Origin: Streptomyces europaeiscabiei | GTDB lineage: Bacteria > Actinomycetota > Actinomycetes > Streptomycetales > Streptomycetaceae | Assembly: GCF_001550375.1 (NCBI RefSeq) | Contig: NZ_LRTR01000687.1 | Coordinates: 1-51,913, forward strand | Direction: 5' to 3' | DNA length: 51,913 nucleotides | Shown here: piece after piece, positions 24,882 through 32,994 of the stretch | Layout of the letters: every line of letters starts with the position of its first letter | Position numbering within the stretch: position 1 is the stretch's first letter | Translations under genes and position numbers: made by a program | Notes under the pieces: generated by a model | The model's database searches: none | What the model saw: the letters and a program-made list of their open reading frames with translations, nothing else | What the model was told of the DNA's origin: nothing

Positions 24882-25838
24882 ATGCAAGGCACAGTAGACG
24901 GTTTCAGTTACGGTGCGGTCACCCCAGTGGCGGCCTATGTCATGGCCTGCCTGGGCGCGGCGCTCGGACTGCGCTGCGTCGTCAGGTCGGTCTACAACGA
25001 ACAGTCCTGGAAGCCCGGCTGGCTGGCCCTCGGGGCCGCGTCGATCGGCTGCGGCATCTGGACGATGCACTTCATCGCGATGATCGGCTTCCGGGTCAAG
25101 GAGAGCGAGATCCACTACGACGTCGGGCTGACCGTGCTCAGCCTCGTCGTGGCCGTCACCGTCGTCGGCATCGGGGTCTTCGCCGTGGGCTACCGCGGTG
25201 TCAGCCGGTCCACGCTCTGCTCGGCGGGGTGCGTCACCGGGCTCGGGGTGGCGGCCATGCACTATCTGGGCATGGCCGCCATCCAGTTGAACGGCTACAT
25301 CCAGTACGACATCGCCGTCGTCGCCCTCTCCGTCGGCATCGCCATCGTCGCCGCGACCGCCGCGCTCTGGGCGGCCGTGTCGATCCGGGGCTTCCTCACC
25401 AGCCTGGGCGCCAGCCTGGTGATGGGGGTCGCCGTGTCCGGGATGCACTACACGGGGATGGCCGCGGTGGGGGTGCATCTGCACGGCACGGCCCCCGGCG
25501 CGTTCACCGGTGAGTCACCCACGTCGATCCTCCTGCCCATGCTCATCGGACCGGTCATCTTCCTGCTGCTCGCTGGTGTGGTCGTGATGTTCGACCCGAT
25601 GCTCGTGCTGGGTGAGGGCGACTGGGACCGGTCCGCCGTCCGTCGGCGCGAGCGCGAGCGGGAGCGGCAGCGGCCGGAACCTCCGCAGTCCTGGCGCGCC
25701 GACCGCCCCGACGTACCGCTGCAGCACCCGGACGACTCCCCCGGCTCCCTCTTCGACCCCTCGACCCGCCGGGCCCGGCAGCAGCCGCAGGAACAGCCCC
25801 AGCCGCAGAGCACCGGACGCCGGATCCAACAGTGGTGA
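24882..25838 (+). CDS. MHYT-domain integral membrane sensor-like protein
   Basis: A 318-residue protein with seven predicted helices and three MHYT motifs at helix ends: MHFIAM, MHYLGM and MHYTGM. The MHYT domain is thought to bind metal (copper) or gas near the outer membrane face. The C-terminal tail of about 80 residues is Arg/Gln/Pro-rich and probably cytoplasmic; no GGDEF/EAL or kinase domain is attached. ATG 24882 is preceded by a G-run; ATG 24846 and TTG 24789 are alternatives. It is monocistronic. Confidence 0.85.
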   Translation: MQGTVDGFSYGAVTPVAAYVMACLGAALGLRCVVRSVYNEQSWKPGWLALGAASIGCGIWTMHFIAMIGFRVKESEIHYDVGLTVLSLVVAVTVVGIGVFAVGYRGVSRSTLCSAGCVTGLGVAAMHYLGMAAIQLNGYIQYDIAVVALSVGIAIVAATAALWAAVSIRGFLTSLGASLVMGVAVSGMHYTGMAAVGVHLHGTAPGAFTGESPTSILLPMLIGPVIFLLLAGVVVMFDPMLVLGEGDWDRSAVRRRERERERQRPEPPQSWRADRPDVPLQHPDDSPGSLFDPSTRRARQQPQEQPQPQSTGRRIQQW

Positions 25839-25840
25839 GG

Positions 25841-25886
25841 CCACTCGGTGAGACCACTCGGTGAGACCGTTGCCACTCGGTGAGAC
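25841..25886. repeat. Three 13-bp direct repeats
   Basis: ccactcggtgaga occurs at 25841, 25854 and 25873, just after the MHYT stop and upstream of the oxidoreductase promoter. Confidence 0.8.
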
Positions 25887-25924
25887 CGGCCGGTGAGATC
25901 GTTCCGAGAAAATCAGGCAGCCGA

Positions 25925-25951
25925 TGTCACAGCGATCGCGTGGGCGGTGTC
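25925..25951 (+). promoter_or_regulatory. ECF41-type promoter candidate for the oxidoreductase-sigma operon
   Basis: TGTCACA (25925-25931), 16 bases, then TGTC (25948-25951). ECF41 target promoters are described as TGTCACA-N16-CGTC, so only one base differs. It lies 36 bases ahead of the ATG at 25987, the expected distance, and implies autoregulation by the sigma factor encoded downstream. Confidence 0.7.
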
Positions 25952-25986
25952 TTGAGGTCGAATCCCCTTGAAGCGGAGGAGACACC

Positions 25987-27201
25987 ATGACTGAGAACAG
26001 CATCGACGTGGTCGTGATCGGCGGCGGATACGCGGGTGTCATGGCGGCCAACCGCCTGACCCGGCACGACGACGTGACCGTGACGTTGGTCAACCCTCGC
26101 CCGGCCTTCGTCCACCGGATCCGCCTGCACCAACTGGTGGCCGGAACCGACGAGGCCGTCGTCGACTACCAGGAGGTCCTGGCCCCGGACGTCCGGCTGG
26201 TCGTCGACACCGTGGCCGGGATGGAGACGGCCGAACGCCGCGTGACGCTGGCGTCGGGCGGCACGGTCGGCTACGACTACCTGGTCTACGCGGTGGGCAG
26301 CGGCAGCGCCGACCCGGGCGTGCCCGGAGCCGCCGAGTTCGCCCACCCGATCGCCTCCCTGGAGGAGGCCGAGCGGCTGCGGCCGATCCTCGACACCGCG
26401 CCCGCGACGGCACCGGTGACCGTCGTCGGAGCCGGCCCCACCGGCATCGAGACCGCCACCGAACTGGCGGAGAAGGGCCACGCCGTGACCCTGGTCTGCG
26501 GCGGGGTGCTCGGCCCGTATCTGCATCGCCGGGGCCGGCGCTCGGTCGCCCGGCGGCTGGCCGAACTGGGGGTCGACGTGCTCGACGGCCCCGGCACGAA
26601 GGTGACGGAGGTGACGCGGGATGCCGTACGGCTCGACGACGGCCGTGCGGTACCGAGCACGGTGACCGTCTGGACCGCGGGGTTCGGCGTACCGGACCTG
26701 GCCGCGCGCAGCGGGTTGCGCACGGACGCCCTGGGCCGCCTGCTCACGGACGAGACGCTGACGAGCCTGGACGACCCGCGCGTCGTCGCGGCCGGGGACT
26801 CGGCGGCACCGTCGGGCCTGCCACTGCGGATGAGCTGCCAGGCCGCGATGCCGCTGGGCGCGCGGGCCGCCGACACGGTGCTGGCCCGGATCGCGGGTGA
26901 GCGGCCCGCGCCCCTCAACCAGGTGTTCGCCGGCCAGTGCATCAGCCTGGGCCGACGCGCCGGCATCTTCCAGTTCGCCCACCGGAACGACGTGGCGCTC
27001 TGGTTCCACATCGACGGCCGCACCGGCGCGAAGCTCAAGGAGTTCGTGTGCGCGGGCATCGTCAAGCATCTGGCCGGCGAGGCCCGCAAGCCCGGTTCGT
27101 ACGGCCTGCACCGGGTCCCGGGAGGCGCCGGGCGCCGTGAGCTGCTGCGGGCCGAGCGCGGCGGGGCCGCTGCCACCGTTGGGAGGGAAGTCGAGGTATG
27201 A
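25987..27201 (+). CDS. FAD-dependent oxidoreductase, NADH-dehydrogenase-2-like
   Basis: A 404-residue flavoprotein. The N-terminal FAD motif is VVVIGGGYAGVMAANRL (GxGxxG type), the NAD(P) motif is VTVVGAGPTGIETATELAEKG near residue 145, and the C-terminal FAD strand is VVAAGDSAAPSG. The overall pattern is the pyridine-nucleotide-disulphide oxidoreductase family, closest to type-2 NADH dehydrogenases. GGAGGA precedes ATG 25987. The stop overlaps the sigma gene (ATGA). ECF41 sigma factors are typically linked to an oxidoreductase, epimerase or carboxymuconolactone-decarboxylase gene, which this fits. Confidence 0.9.
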   Translation: MTENSIDVVVIGGGYAGVMAANRLTRHDDVTVTLVNPRPAFVHRIRLHQLVAGTDEAVVDYQEVLAPDVRLVVDTVAGMETAERRVTLASGGTVGYDYLVYAVGSGSADPGVPGAAEFAHPIASLEEAERLRPILDTAPATAPVTVVGAGPTGIETATELAEKGHAVTLVCGGVLGPYLHRRGRRSVARRLAELGVDVLDGPGTKVTEVTRDAVRLDDGRAVPSTVTVWTAGFGVPDLAARSGLRTDALGRLLTDETLTSLDDPRVVAAGDSAAPSGLPLRMSCQAAMPLGARAADTVLARIAGERPAPLNQVFAGQCISLGRRAGIFQFAHRNDVALWFHIDGRTGAKLKEFVCAGIVKHLAGEARKPGSYGLHRVPGGAGRRELLRAERGGAAATVGREVEV

Positions 27202-28094
27202 GCGAGCACACCACCGACCCGGCGACCGAGACGTTCGTCGCCCACCGCAACCTGCTCTTCACCGTCGCCTACGAGATGCTCGGGTCGGCCGCCGACGCCG
27301 AGGACGTCCTCCAGGAGACCTGGCTGCGGTGGGCGGGGGTCGACCTGGCACAGGTACGCGACCAGCGCGCCTACCTGGTCCGGATCACGACCCGGCAGTC
27401 ACTCAACCGGCTGCGCGCGATGAGCCGCCGCAAGGAGTCGTACGTCGGCCCCTGGCTGCCCGAGCCGCTGCTCACCGCGCCCGACGTGGCCGAGGACGCG
27501 CTGCTGGCCGAGAGTGTGTCGATGGCGCTGATGCTCGTCCTCGAAACGCTGTCGCCGACCGAGCGCGCGGTCTTCGTGCTGCGTGAGGTCTTCGACGTCG
27601 GCTACGACGAGATCGCGACGGCCGTCGACAAGAGCCCCGCGGCCGTACGTCAAATCGCGCACCGGGCCCGCAAGCACGTCGACGCCCGTCGGCCCCGCCA
27701 GGCGGTCTCCGCCGACGAGACACGGGCGGCGCTGGAGTCGTTCCGGCGCGTGGTGGAGACCGGGGATCCGCAGGGCCTCCTCGACGTACTGGCGCCCGAC
27801 GTCGTCCTGGTGAGCGACGGCGGCGGCATCAAGCGGGCCGCGCCCCGGCCGATCACCGGCGCCGACAAGGTCGTCCGCTTCATGTTCGGCGGCCTGAGCA
27901 GGTCCGGCCTCCCGCTGACCGTGTTCCCCACCGTCGTCAACGGCAGTCCGGCCCTCGCGCTGCACCTGGACGGCGAGTTGGACGGCATCCTGGCGATCCG
28001 CGTCGAGGACGCTCGGGTCGCAGGCCTGTACTACGTCCGCAACCCGGAGAAGCTGTCCCGGGTGGATTCGGAGACCCGGCTCACCCTGCGGTGA
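27198..28094 (+). CDS. ECF sigma factor of the ECF41/SigJ type with SnoaL-like C-terminal domain
   Basis: A 298-residue sigma factor. Region 2 (residues about 10-80) includes YEMLGSAADAEDVLQETWLRW. Region 4 (about 115-165) includes LSPTERAVFVLREVFDVGYDEIA. The linker has the ECF41 motif WLPEPL, and the C-terminal SnoaL-like extension (about 175-298) carries DGGGI (DGGGK in the consensus) and NPEKL (NPDKL-like). That extension controls activity in place of a separate anti-sigma factor. It is coupled to the oxidoreductase gene and probably autoregulates through the promoter at 25925. Confidence 0.92.
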   Translation: MSEHTTDPATETFVAHRNLLFTVAYEMLGSAADAEDVLQETWLRWAGVDLAQVRDQRAYLVRITTRQSLNRLRAMSRRKESYVGPWLPEPLLTAPDVAEDALLAESVSMALMLVLETLSPTERAVFVLREVFDVGYDEIATAVDKSPAAVRQIAHRARKHVDARRPRQAVSADETRAALESFRRVVETGDPQGLLDVLAPDVVLVSDGGGIKRAAPRPITGADKVVRFMFGGLSRSGLPLTVFPTVVNGSPALALHLDGELDGILAIRVEDARVAGLYYVRNPEKLSRVDSETRLTLR

Positions 28095-28147
28095 GCGTCG
28101 CAGAGGGCGGGGCGGGTTCTTCGGCAGCGGATGCGCGGGGAGGGCAC

Positions 28148-28888
28148 TCAGGTGCGCGGCTCCGGCAGGAGGCGGGGCTCCACCCGCTCCTCCGTCGCCG
28201 TATCGCCCTCCCGCCGGACGATGTACGCCCCCTTGCCCGGGAGTTCGGTGACCGCCTCCACCAACCGGGTGCCTCGGTAGACGAGTCCGACACCGTCGTC
28301 CGTGCAGTGGGTCTCCGGGAGGGTGCCGTCGGCGACGAGGGTGTGGACCAGCGGCCGTCGGCCCTCGTCGCTGTCGTAGTGGACGCCGTTGCCGTACGGG
28401 AGGTGGCCCAGCGCGTCCGTCACCGGCCGGAGCCGGGGGCCGAAGGAGTCGGTCGTGCCGCCCTGGAACCAGCAGATGGAGCCCGCGCTGACGCCGCTGA
28501 GGACGACGCCGGACTCCCAGGCACGGCGGAATGTCCCATCGAGGCCGTGGACACGCCAGACGGCCAGCAGGTTGGCGACCGAGCCCCCCATGACCCAGAC
28601 GACGTCCTGTTCGAGGACGGCCGCCTCGACATCCTCGATGTTGGGCATCGGGAAGAGCGCGAGCGGCGTCAGGTCGAAGCCCGCCACCCGCGCCGCCTCG
28701 CTCATGCGGGCGGTCATGTGCTCGGCGTCGCCGATCGCCGTACCGACGTACATGACCTTCGGCCGCCGCCCGTTCACCCCCGACAGCTCCACCGCGTGGT
28801 GCACCAGCGAGTGGAAGGTCACCCGGGTGCGGTCACCGAGCCGGTGGCCGCCCGAGGTCGCGACGATGGTGGGCTCGGAGGCGGTCAT
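28148..28888 (-). CDS. Peptidase S51 family protein (peptidase E / cyanophycinase-like)
   Basis: A 246-residue cytoplasmic alpha/beta protein with the nucleophile elbow GVSAGS (Ser134), VWVMGGSVANLL before it, and a His/Glu-containing C-terminal part (HTLVADGTLPETHCTDDGVG). The S51 family includes aspartyl dipeptidases and cyanophycinases. The size suits peptidase E. ATG 28888 has no strong ribosome-binding site and may be leaderless. It ends 54 bases from the convergent sigma gene and starts 28 bases after the aroA-like stop on the same strand, so it may be co-transcribed with it. Confidence 0.88.
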   Translation of the reverse strand: MTASEPTIVATSGGHRLGDRTRVTFHSLVHHAVELSGVNGRRPKVMYVGTAIGDAEHMTARMSEAARVAGFDLTPLALFPMPNIEDVEAAVLEQDVVWVMGGSVANLLAVWRVHGLDGTFRRAWESGVVLSGVSAGSICWFQGGTTDSFGPRLRPVTDALGHLPYGNGVHYDSDEGRRPLVHTLVADGTLPETHCTDDGVGLVYRGTRLVEAVTELPGKGAYIVRREGDTATEERVEPRLLPEPRT

Positions 28889-28916
28889 GACCGGGAGGGT
28901 AGCAAGGGCCGCCGCC

Positions 28917-30158
28917 CTACCCGGCGGTCCGCGTCCCCCGCCACAGCGCCGCGAACGCCTCGTGGAAGCCGGGGAACGTCTTCCGTACGCAGCCGGGGTC
29001 GTCGAAGGTGATGCCGGGCGTCCGCAGGCCCGTCACCGCGAAGGACATGACGATGCGGTGGTCGCCGTGGGTCCTGATCTCCGCGCCCCGGGGGGTGCCC
29101 GGGCGGATCTCGATCCAGTCCTCGCCCGTCGCCACGTCCACGCCCAGCCGCCGGAGGTTCTCCGCGCAGGCCTCCAGCCGGTCGCACTCCTTCACCCTCG
29201 TGTTCGCCACGTCCTCGATCCGCACCGGCCCCGACGCGAAGGGGGCGATCGCGGCGAGCGTCGGCATGGTGTCGGAGATGTCCCGCATGTTGACGGTGAC
29301 ACCGTGGAGTTCGCCGGTGCCCTTCACCGTCGTACGGTCCACGCCGACGTCCACCAGCGCGCCCATCCGCCGCAGGACCTCCACGAAGCCCAGGTCGCCC
29401 TGGAGCGCCCCTTCGCCCAGGCCCGGCACGGTGACCTCGCCGCCGGTGAGCGCGGCGGCCGCGAAGAAATAGCTGGAGGTGGAGGCGTCGGGTTCGATCG
29501 GGTAGGTGGTGGCGCGGTAGCCGCCCGGCGGGACGACGTAGGTGTCGCCCTCCCGGCCGACCTCCACGCCGAACGCCCTCATCATCGCGATCGTGATCTC
29601 CACGTACGGCACCGAGACCAGGTCGGTGACGGTGACGCGCAGGCCGGTGCGGGTGAGCGGGCCGAGCAGGAGCAGGGCGGTCAGGTACTGGGAGGACTGG
29701 CCGGCGTCCAGCACCACCTCGCCGCCCTCGACACCGTTCGCGGTGACGGTGAGCGGGTGGTGCCCCTCCGCCTCCTCGTGCCGCACATCCACGCCGAGGT
29801 CGCGCAGGGCGCGGGTCAGCGGGGCGAGGGGACGGCGGCGCATCTGGGCGGAGGCGTCGAAGCGGTAGGTGCCGTGGCCGGCCGCGGCGAGGGTCGGCAG
29901 GAAGCGGGCGGTGGTGGCGCCGTCCCGGCAGTACACGTCCGCCTCCGCGACCGCGGGGCCCTGCGGGCGGCCGTCGACCTGCCAGGCGTCCGGGGTACGG
30001 CCGACGCGGTAGCCGAGGCGTACCAGGCCCTCCGCGAAGCCCTCCGTGTCGTCGGACCTCAAGGGCCGGACGAGGGTGGTGACGCCGTCGGCCGCCGCCG
30101 CGAGGAAGAGGGCGCGGGCGGTCAGGGACTTGGAACCGGGGATGTCGACGAGGGCCAT
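28917..30158 (-). CDS. aroA: 3-phosphoshikimate 1-carboxyvinyltransferase-like enzyme (EPSP synthase family)
   Basis: A 413-residue enolpyruvyl transferase. Family blocks are present in order: IPGSKSLTARAL near the N-terminus, RDGATTARFLP, AQMRRRPL, SSQYLTALLLLGP, EPDASTSSYFF, DISDTMPTLAAI (catalytic Asp), NTRVKECDRLEA, THGDHRIVM and CVRKTFPGFHEA. The usual N-R in the first block (KSxxNR) reads A-R here, a notable change beside the phosphoshikimate-binding Ser/Lys. ATG 30158 is used; it gives a shorter N-terminus than the main Streptomyces enzyme. No other shikimate gene is near, so this may be the second, divergent copy found in many streptomycetes. Confidence 0.88.
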   Translation of the reverse strand: MALVDIPGSKSLTARALFLAAAADGVTTLVRPLRSDDTEGFAEGLVRLGYRVGRTPDAWQVDGRPQGPAVAEADVYCRDGATTARFLPTLAAAGHGTYRFDASAQMRRRPLAPLTRALRDLGVDVRHEEAEGHHPLTVTANGVEGGEVVLDAGQSSQYLTALLLLGPLTRTGLRVTVTDLVSVPYVEITIAMMRAFGVEVGREGDTYVVPPGGYRATTYPIEPDASTSSYFFAAAALTGGEVTVPGLGEGALQGDLGFVEVLRRMGALVDVGVDRTTVKGTGELHGVTVNMRDISDTMPTLAAIAPFASGPVRIEDVANTRVKECDRLEACAENLRRLGVDVATGEDWIEIRPGTPRGAEIRTHGDHRIVMSFAVTGLRTPGITFDDPGCVRKTFPGFHEAFAALWRGTRTAG

Positions 30159-30298
30159 GGCGCCATGCTGGACCCCGACCGCGTGGGGGCGCCGGACTGT
30201 CCGGCAAATGGACCTCGTGTCCGCGTTCCGGCTCGGGGAGTTGGTGCGTCGGCGGGTGCGGGTGAGTGGGGGCTGGTCGCGCAGTTCCCCGCGCCCCT

Positions 30299-30328
30299 GA
30301 AAAGCAGGGGCTGCGCCCCGTGCTTTTC
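30299..30328. terminator. Hairpin just inside the left arm of the inverted-repeat element
   Basis: gaaaagca (30299-30306) pairs with tgcttttc (30321-30328), with an inner gggg/cccc helix and one bulged base. It looks like a terminator but lies upstream of aroA on the opposite side, so its role is unclear. Confidence 0.45.
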
Positions 30329-30384
30329 GGCCCACCACCCCACCGCCCTTCGGCACCACGGCCCCGCCGCCCTTCGGCACCGCA

Positions 30385-30552
30385 GGCCGTGCGCTTTCAG
30401 GCCCGCGGGGCCGTGCGCTTTCAGGCCCGCAAGGCCGTGCGCCTTCAAACCCGCAAGGCCGTGCGCCTTCAAACCCGCAAGGCCGTGCGCTTTCAGGCCC
30501 GCAGGGCCGTGGGCTTTCAGGCCCGCAGGGCCGTGGGCTTTCAGGCCCGCAG
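30385..30552. repeat. Seven 24-bp tandem repeats
   Basis: Consensus ggccgtgcgctttcaggcccgcaa; seven units with variants (gccttcaaa in units 3 and 4, gtgggcttt in 6 and 7). Read on the minus strand they spell GLKAHGPA-like octapeptides, but no start or homology supports a real protein. Confidence 0.93.
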
Positions 30553-30932
30553 GGGCCTGATCTTTAGGGGCGCGGGGAACTGCGCGACCAGCCCCCACTC
30601 ACCCGCACCCGCCGACGCACCGAACCCCCCGAGCTCCCCCGCGCCCCTCCCTCCCCACCCGCACCAACTTCCCGAAACCCGCAGCCTCCGGGAACCCGAA
30701 CCCGCCCCACCCCGTCCAACCGCCATGCCGCCGGACGAGTCTCCGCAGCGCGGTGTCGGCCTCGCTGCTGGCTGCGAACGCTGACCAACCCTCTCCACCG
30801 CCTGCGGCCGGCAGCACGCCGTCACCGGCGCGCCCCCTCCGACAGCGCCGGTGACGGCCCCTCAGGTCACTCAGGTCCAGCAGCACCCCACAGCCTCGCC
30901 GCAGGCACCACCGTGCGTTCCCTTGACCGGAA

Positions 30933-30969
30933 GAAACTTCCCGGATAATCGTGACACCTTGGAAGTTTC
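30933..30969. promoter_or_regulatory. Inverted GAAACTTCC boxes upstream of the GH3 gene
   Basis: gaaacttcc (30933-30941) and its exact complement ggaagtttc (30961-30969) are 19 bases apart, 47 bases before the GH3 start. GAAA(C)TTTC-like boxes occur before several Streptomyces glycoside hydrolase genes, so a regulator site is plausible. Confidence 0.45.
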
Positions 30970-31015
30970 CTTCAGCAGCTCCCTCTCTCCCCACCTTCCG
31001 GAAGGAGCGACGCAC

Positions 31016-32818
31016 GTGCCCTCCAGACGTACCCTTCTCGCCGCCACGGCCGGCGTCACCACCGCCCTGGCCCTCGGCACCGACGCACACGCCGGCAGCG
31101 GCCCCCACGACAAGAGACTTCGCGGCCTCATCTCGCGCATGACCCTTGAGGAGAAGGTCGGCCAGCTCTTCGTGATGCGGGTCTACGGGCACTCCGCGAC
31201 CGCCCCCGACCAGGCCGACATCGACGCCAACCTCCAGGAGCTCGGCGTCCGGACGGCCGCCGAGCTGCTGGCGAAGTACCGCGTCGGCGGGATCATCTAC
31301 TTCTCCTGGACGCACAACACCCGCGACCCGCACCAGATCGCCGCCCTGTCGAACGGCATCCAGCGCGCCTCCCTCGGCCTCCCCCGCGGCCTGCCCGTGC
31401 TCATCTCCACCGACCAGGAACACGGCATCGTGGCCAGGGTCGGCAGGCCCGCCACGCTGCTGCCGGGCGCGATGGCGCTCGGCGCGGGCGGCTTGGGGGC
31501 CGACGCCCGCGAGGCCGGACGTATCGGCGGCGCCGAGCTGCGGGCGATCGGCGTCCGGCAGGACTACGCGCCGGTCGCCGACGTGAACGTCAACCCGGCC
31601 AACCCGGTCATCGGCGTCCGGTCCTTCGGCGCCGACCCGAAGGCCGTCTCGGGGCTGGTCGCCGCACAGGTGAAGGGGTATCAGGGGGCCGGGGTCGCGG
31701 CCACCGCCAAGCACTTCCCGGGGCACGGGGACACGGCCGTCGACAGCCACTACGGCTTCCCGGTCATCGAACACACCCGGGAGCAGTGGACCGCCCTCGA
31801 CGCCCCGCCGTTCCGGGCCGCGATCCGCGCCGGCATCGACTCGATCATGACCGCGCACATCATGGTCCCCGCCCTGGACCCGTCCGGTGACCCGGCCACC
31901 CTCTCCCGCCCGATCCTCACCGGCATCCTGCGCGGCGAGCTGGGCTACGACGGGGTCGTCGTCACCGACTCGCTCACCATGCAGGGCGTACGGGAGAAGT
32001 ACGGCGACGACCAGGTGCCGGTGCTGGCCCTGCAGGCCGGCGCCGACCAGCTCCTCAACCCGCCGTCGATCGACGTGGCGTGGAACGCCGTCCTCGCCGC
32101 CGTACGCGACGGCCGGCTGACCGAGGCCCGCCTCGACGAGTCGATCCTCCGCATCCTGCGGCTCAAGGCGAAGCTCGGACTGTTCGAACGGCCGTACGTG
32201 AGTGAGGCCGGCGTCGACCGGGTGGTGGGGACCCGGCGGCATCTCGACGCCGCCGACCGGATCGCCGAGCGGACCACGACGCTCCTGGTCAACGAGGGCT
32301 CACTGCTGCCACTGTCCCGTCGTACGCACCGGAACGTGCTGGTGGTCGGTGCCGACCCGGCGTCCCCGTCGGGCACCACGGGACCGCCGACGGCCGTCCT
32401 CGCCGCCGAACTCGCCTCCCTCGGCTTCACCACGACCCGCCTGTCGACCGGTACGGCACCCACCCGGTCCGTCATCGACCAGGCCGTCGCGGCGGCGGCG
32501 GGCAAGGACGCGGTGGTCGTGGCGACGTACAACGTGACGGCGGCCGGCACACAGAGGACGCTCGTCACGCGGCTCCTCGCCACCGGGGTCCCGGTGGTGG
32601 CGGTCGCGGTCCGGAACCCGTACGACGTGGCCCAGCTGCCCGATGTGAAGGGCTGCCTGGCGTCGTACTCGTGGACGGACGTCGAGGTGCGGGCGGCGGC
32701 GCGGGTGCTGGCCGGGCGGGTGGCGCCGCGCGGGAAGCTGCCGGTGCCGGTACAGCGGGCCGACGATCCGGCGCGGGTGCTGTACCCGATCGGGCACGGC
32801 CTGACCTACGGACCCTGA
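31016..32818 (+). CDS. Exported glycoside hydrolase family 3, beta-N-acetylhexosaminidase-like
   Basis: A 600-residue enzyme. A Tat-type signal is present (SRRTLLAATAG, cleavage near DAHA/GSG), then the GH3 N-terminal barrel starting MTLEEKVGQLFVMRV. KHFPGHGDTAVDSH holds the His/Asp pair used as general acid/base in NagZ-type enzymes, and VVVTDSLTMQGV holds the nucleophile Asp. A C-terminal alpha/beta sandwich domain (about 390-595) follows. These residues indicate beta-N-acetylglucosaminidase rather than beta-glucosidase activity, probably on chitin or peptidoglycan fragments outside the membrane. GTG 31016 has AGGAG upstream. Confidence 0.9.
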   Translation: MPSRRTLLAATAGVTTALALGTDAHAGSGPHDKRLRGLISRMTLEEKVGQLFVMRVYGHSATAPDQADIDANLQELGVRTAAELLAKYRVGGIIYFSWTHNTRDPHQIAALSNGIQRASLGLPRGLPVLISTDQEHGIVARVGRPATLLPGAMALGAGGLGADAREAGRIGGAELRAIGVRQDYAPVADVNVNPANPVIGVRSFGADPKAVSGLVAAQVKGYQGAGVAATAKHFPGHGDTAVDSHYGFPVIEHTREQWTALDAPPFRAAIRAGIDSIMTAHIMVPALDPSGDPATLSRPILTGILRGELGYDGVVVTDSLTMQGVREKYGDDQVPVLALQAGADQLLNPPSIDVAWNAVLAAVRDGRLTEARLDESILRILRLKAKLGLFERPYVSEAGVDRVVGTRRHLDAADRIAERTTTLLVNEGSLLPLSRRTHRNVLVVGADPASPSGTTGPPTAVLAAELASLGFTTTRLSTGTAPTRSVIDQAVAAAAGKDAVVVATYNVTAAGTQRTLVTRLLATGVPVVAVAVRNPYDVAQLPDVKGCLASYSWTDVEVRAAARVLAGRVAPRGKLPVPVQRADDPARVLYPIGHGLTYGP

Positions 32819-32994
32819 CCTACACGCCCTGCCGCCCCGGGCCTGACGTACGGACCCTCATGTACGGAACGTGGCGTACGGGTCCTACGTCGCACACCTC
32901 GCGCACCACCCCCAAGTGGCGCAAAGCGCACGATATGTCTGACGTGGCCCTCTCCGCGGGGTCACGCTGGGCGGGAGTTCATCGGGGGGTGGCC

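Larger units (their letters stand above)
30244..30620. repeat. Inverted-repeat element with internal tandem repeats (377 bp)
   Basis: Perfect 55-bp inverted arms (30244-30298 and 30566-30620) enclose 267 bases. Inside are a terminator-like hairpin (30299-30328), two cgcccttcggcacc blocks and seven 24-bp tandem units (30385-30552). The arms contain the GGGGCTGGTCGCGCAGTTCCCCGCGCCCCT-like sequence common between Streptomyces genes. No transposase or target-site duplication was recognised. The arms lie between divergent aroA and GH3 genes. Confidence 0.88.

Noticed and set aside
30122..30598. Apparent protein with GLKAHGPA octapeptide repeats
   Set aside because: It is a by-product of the 24-bp tandem array. 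It overlaps the aroA start and begins within the right inverted-repeat arm; the mirror frame starting at 30266 arises in the same way from the left arm.
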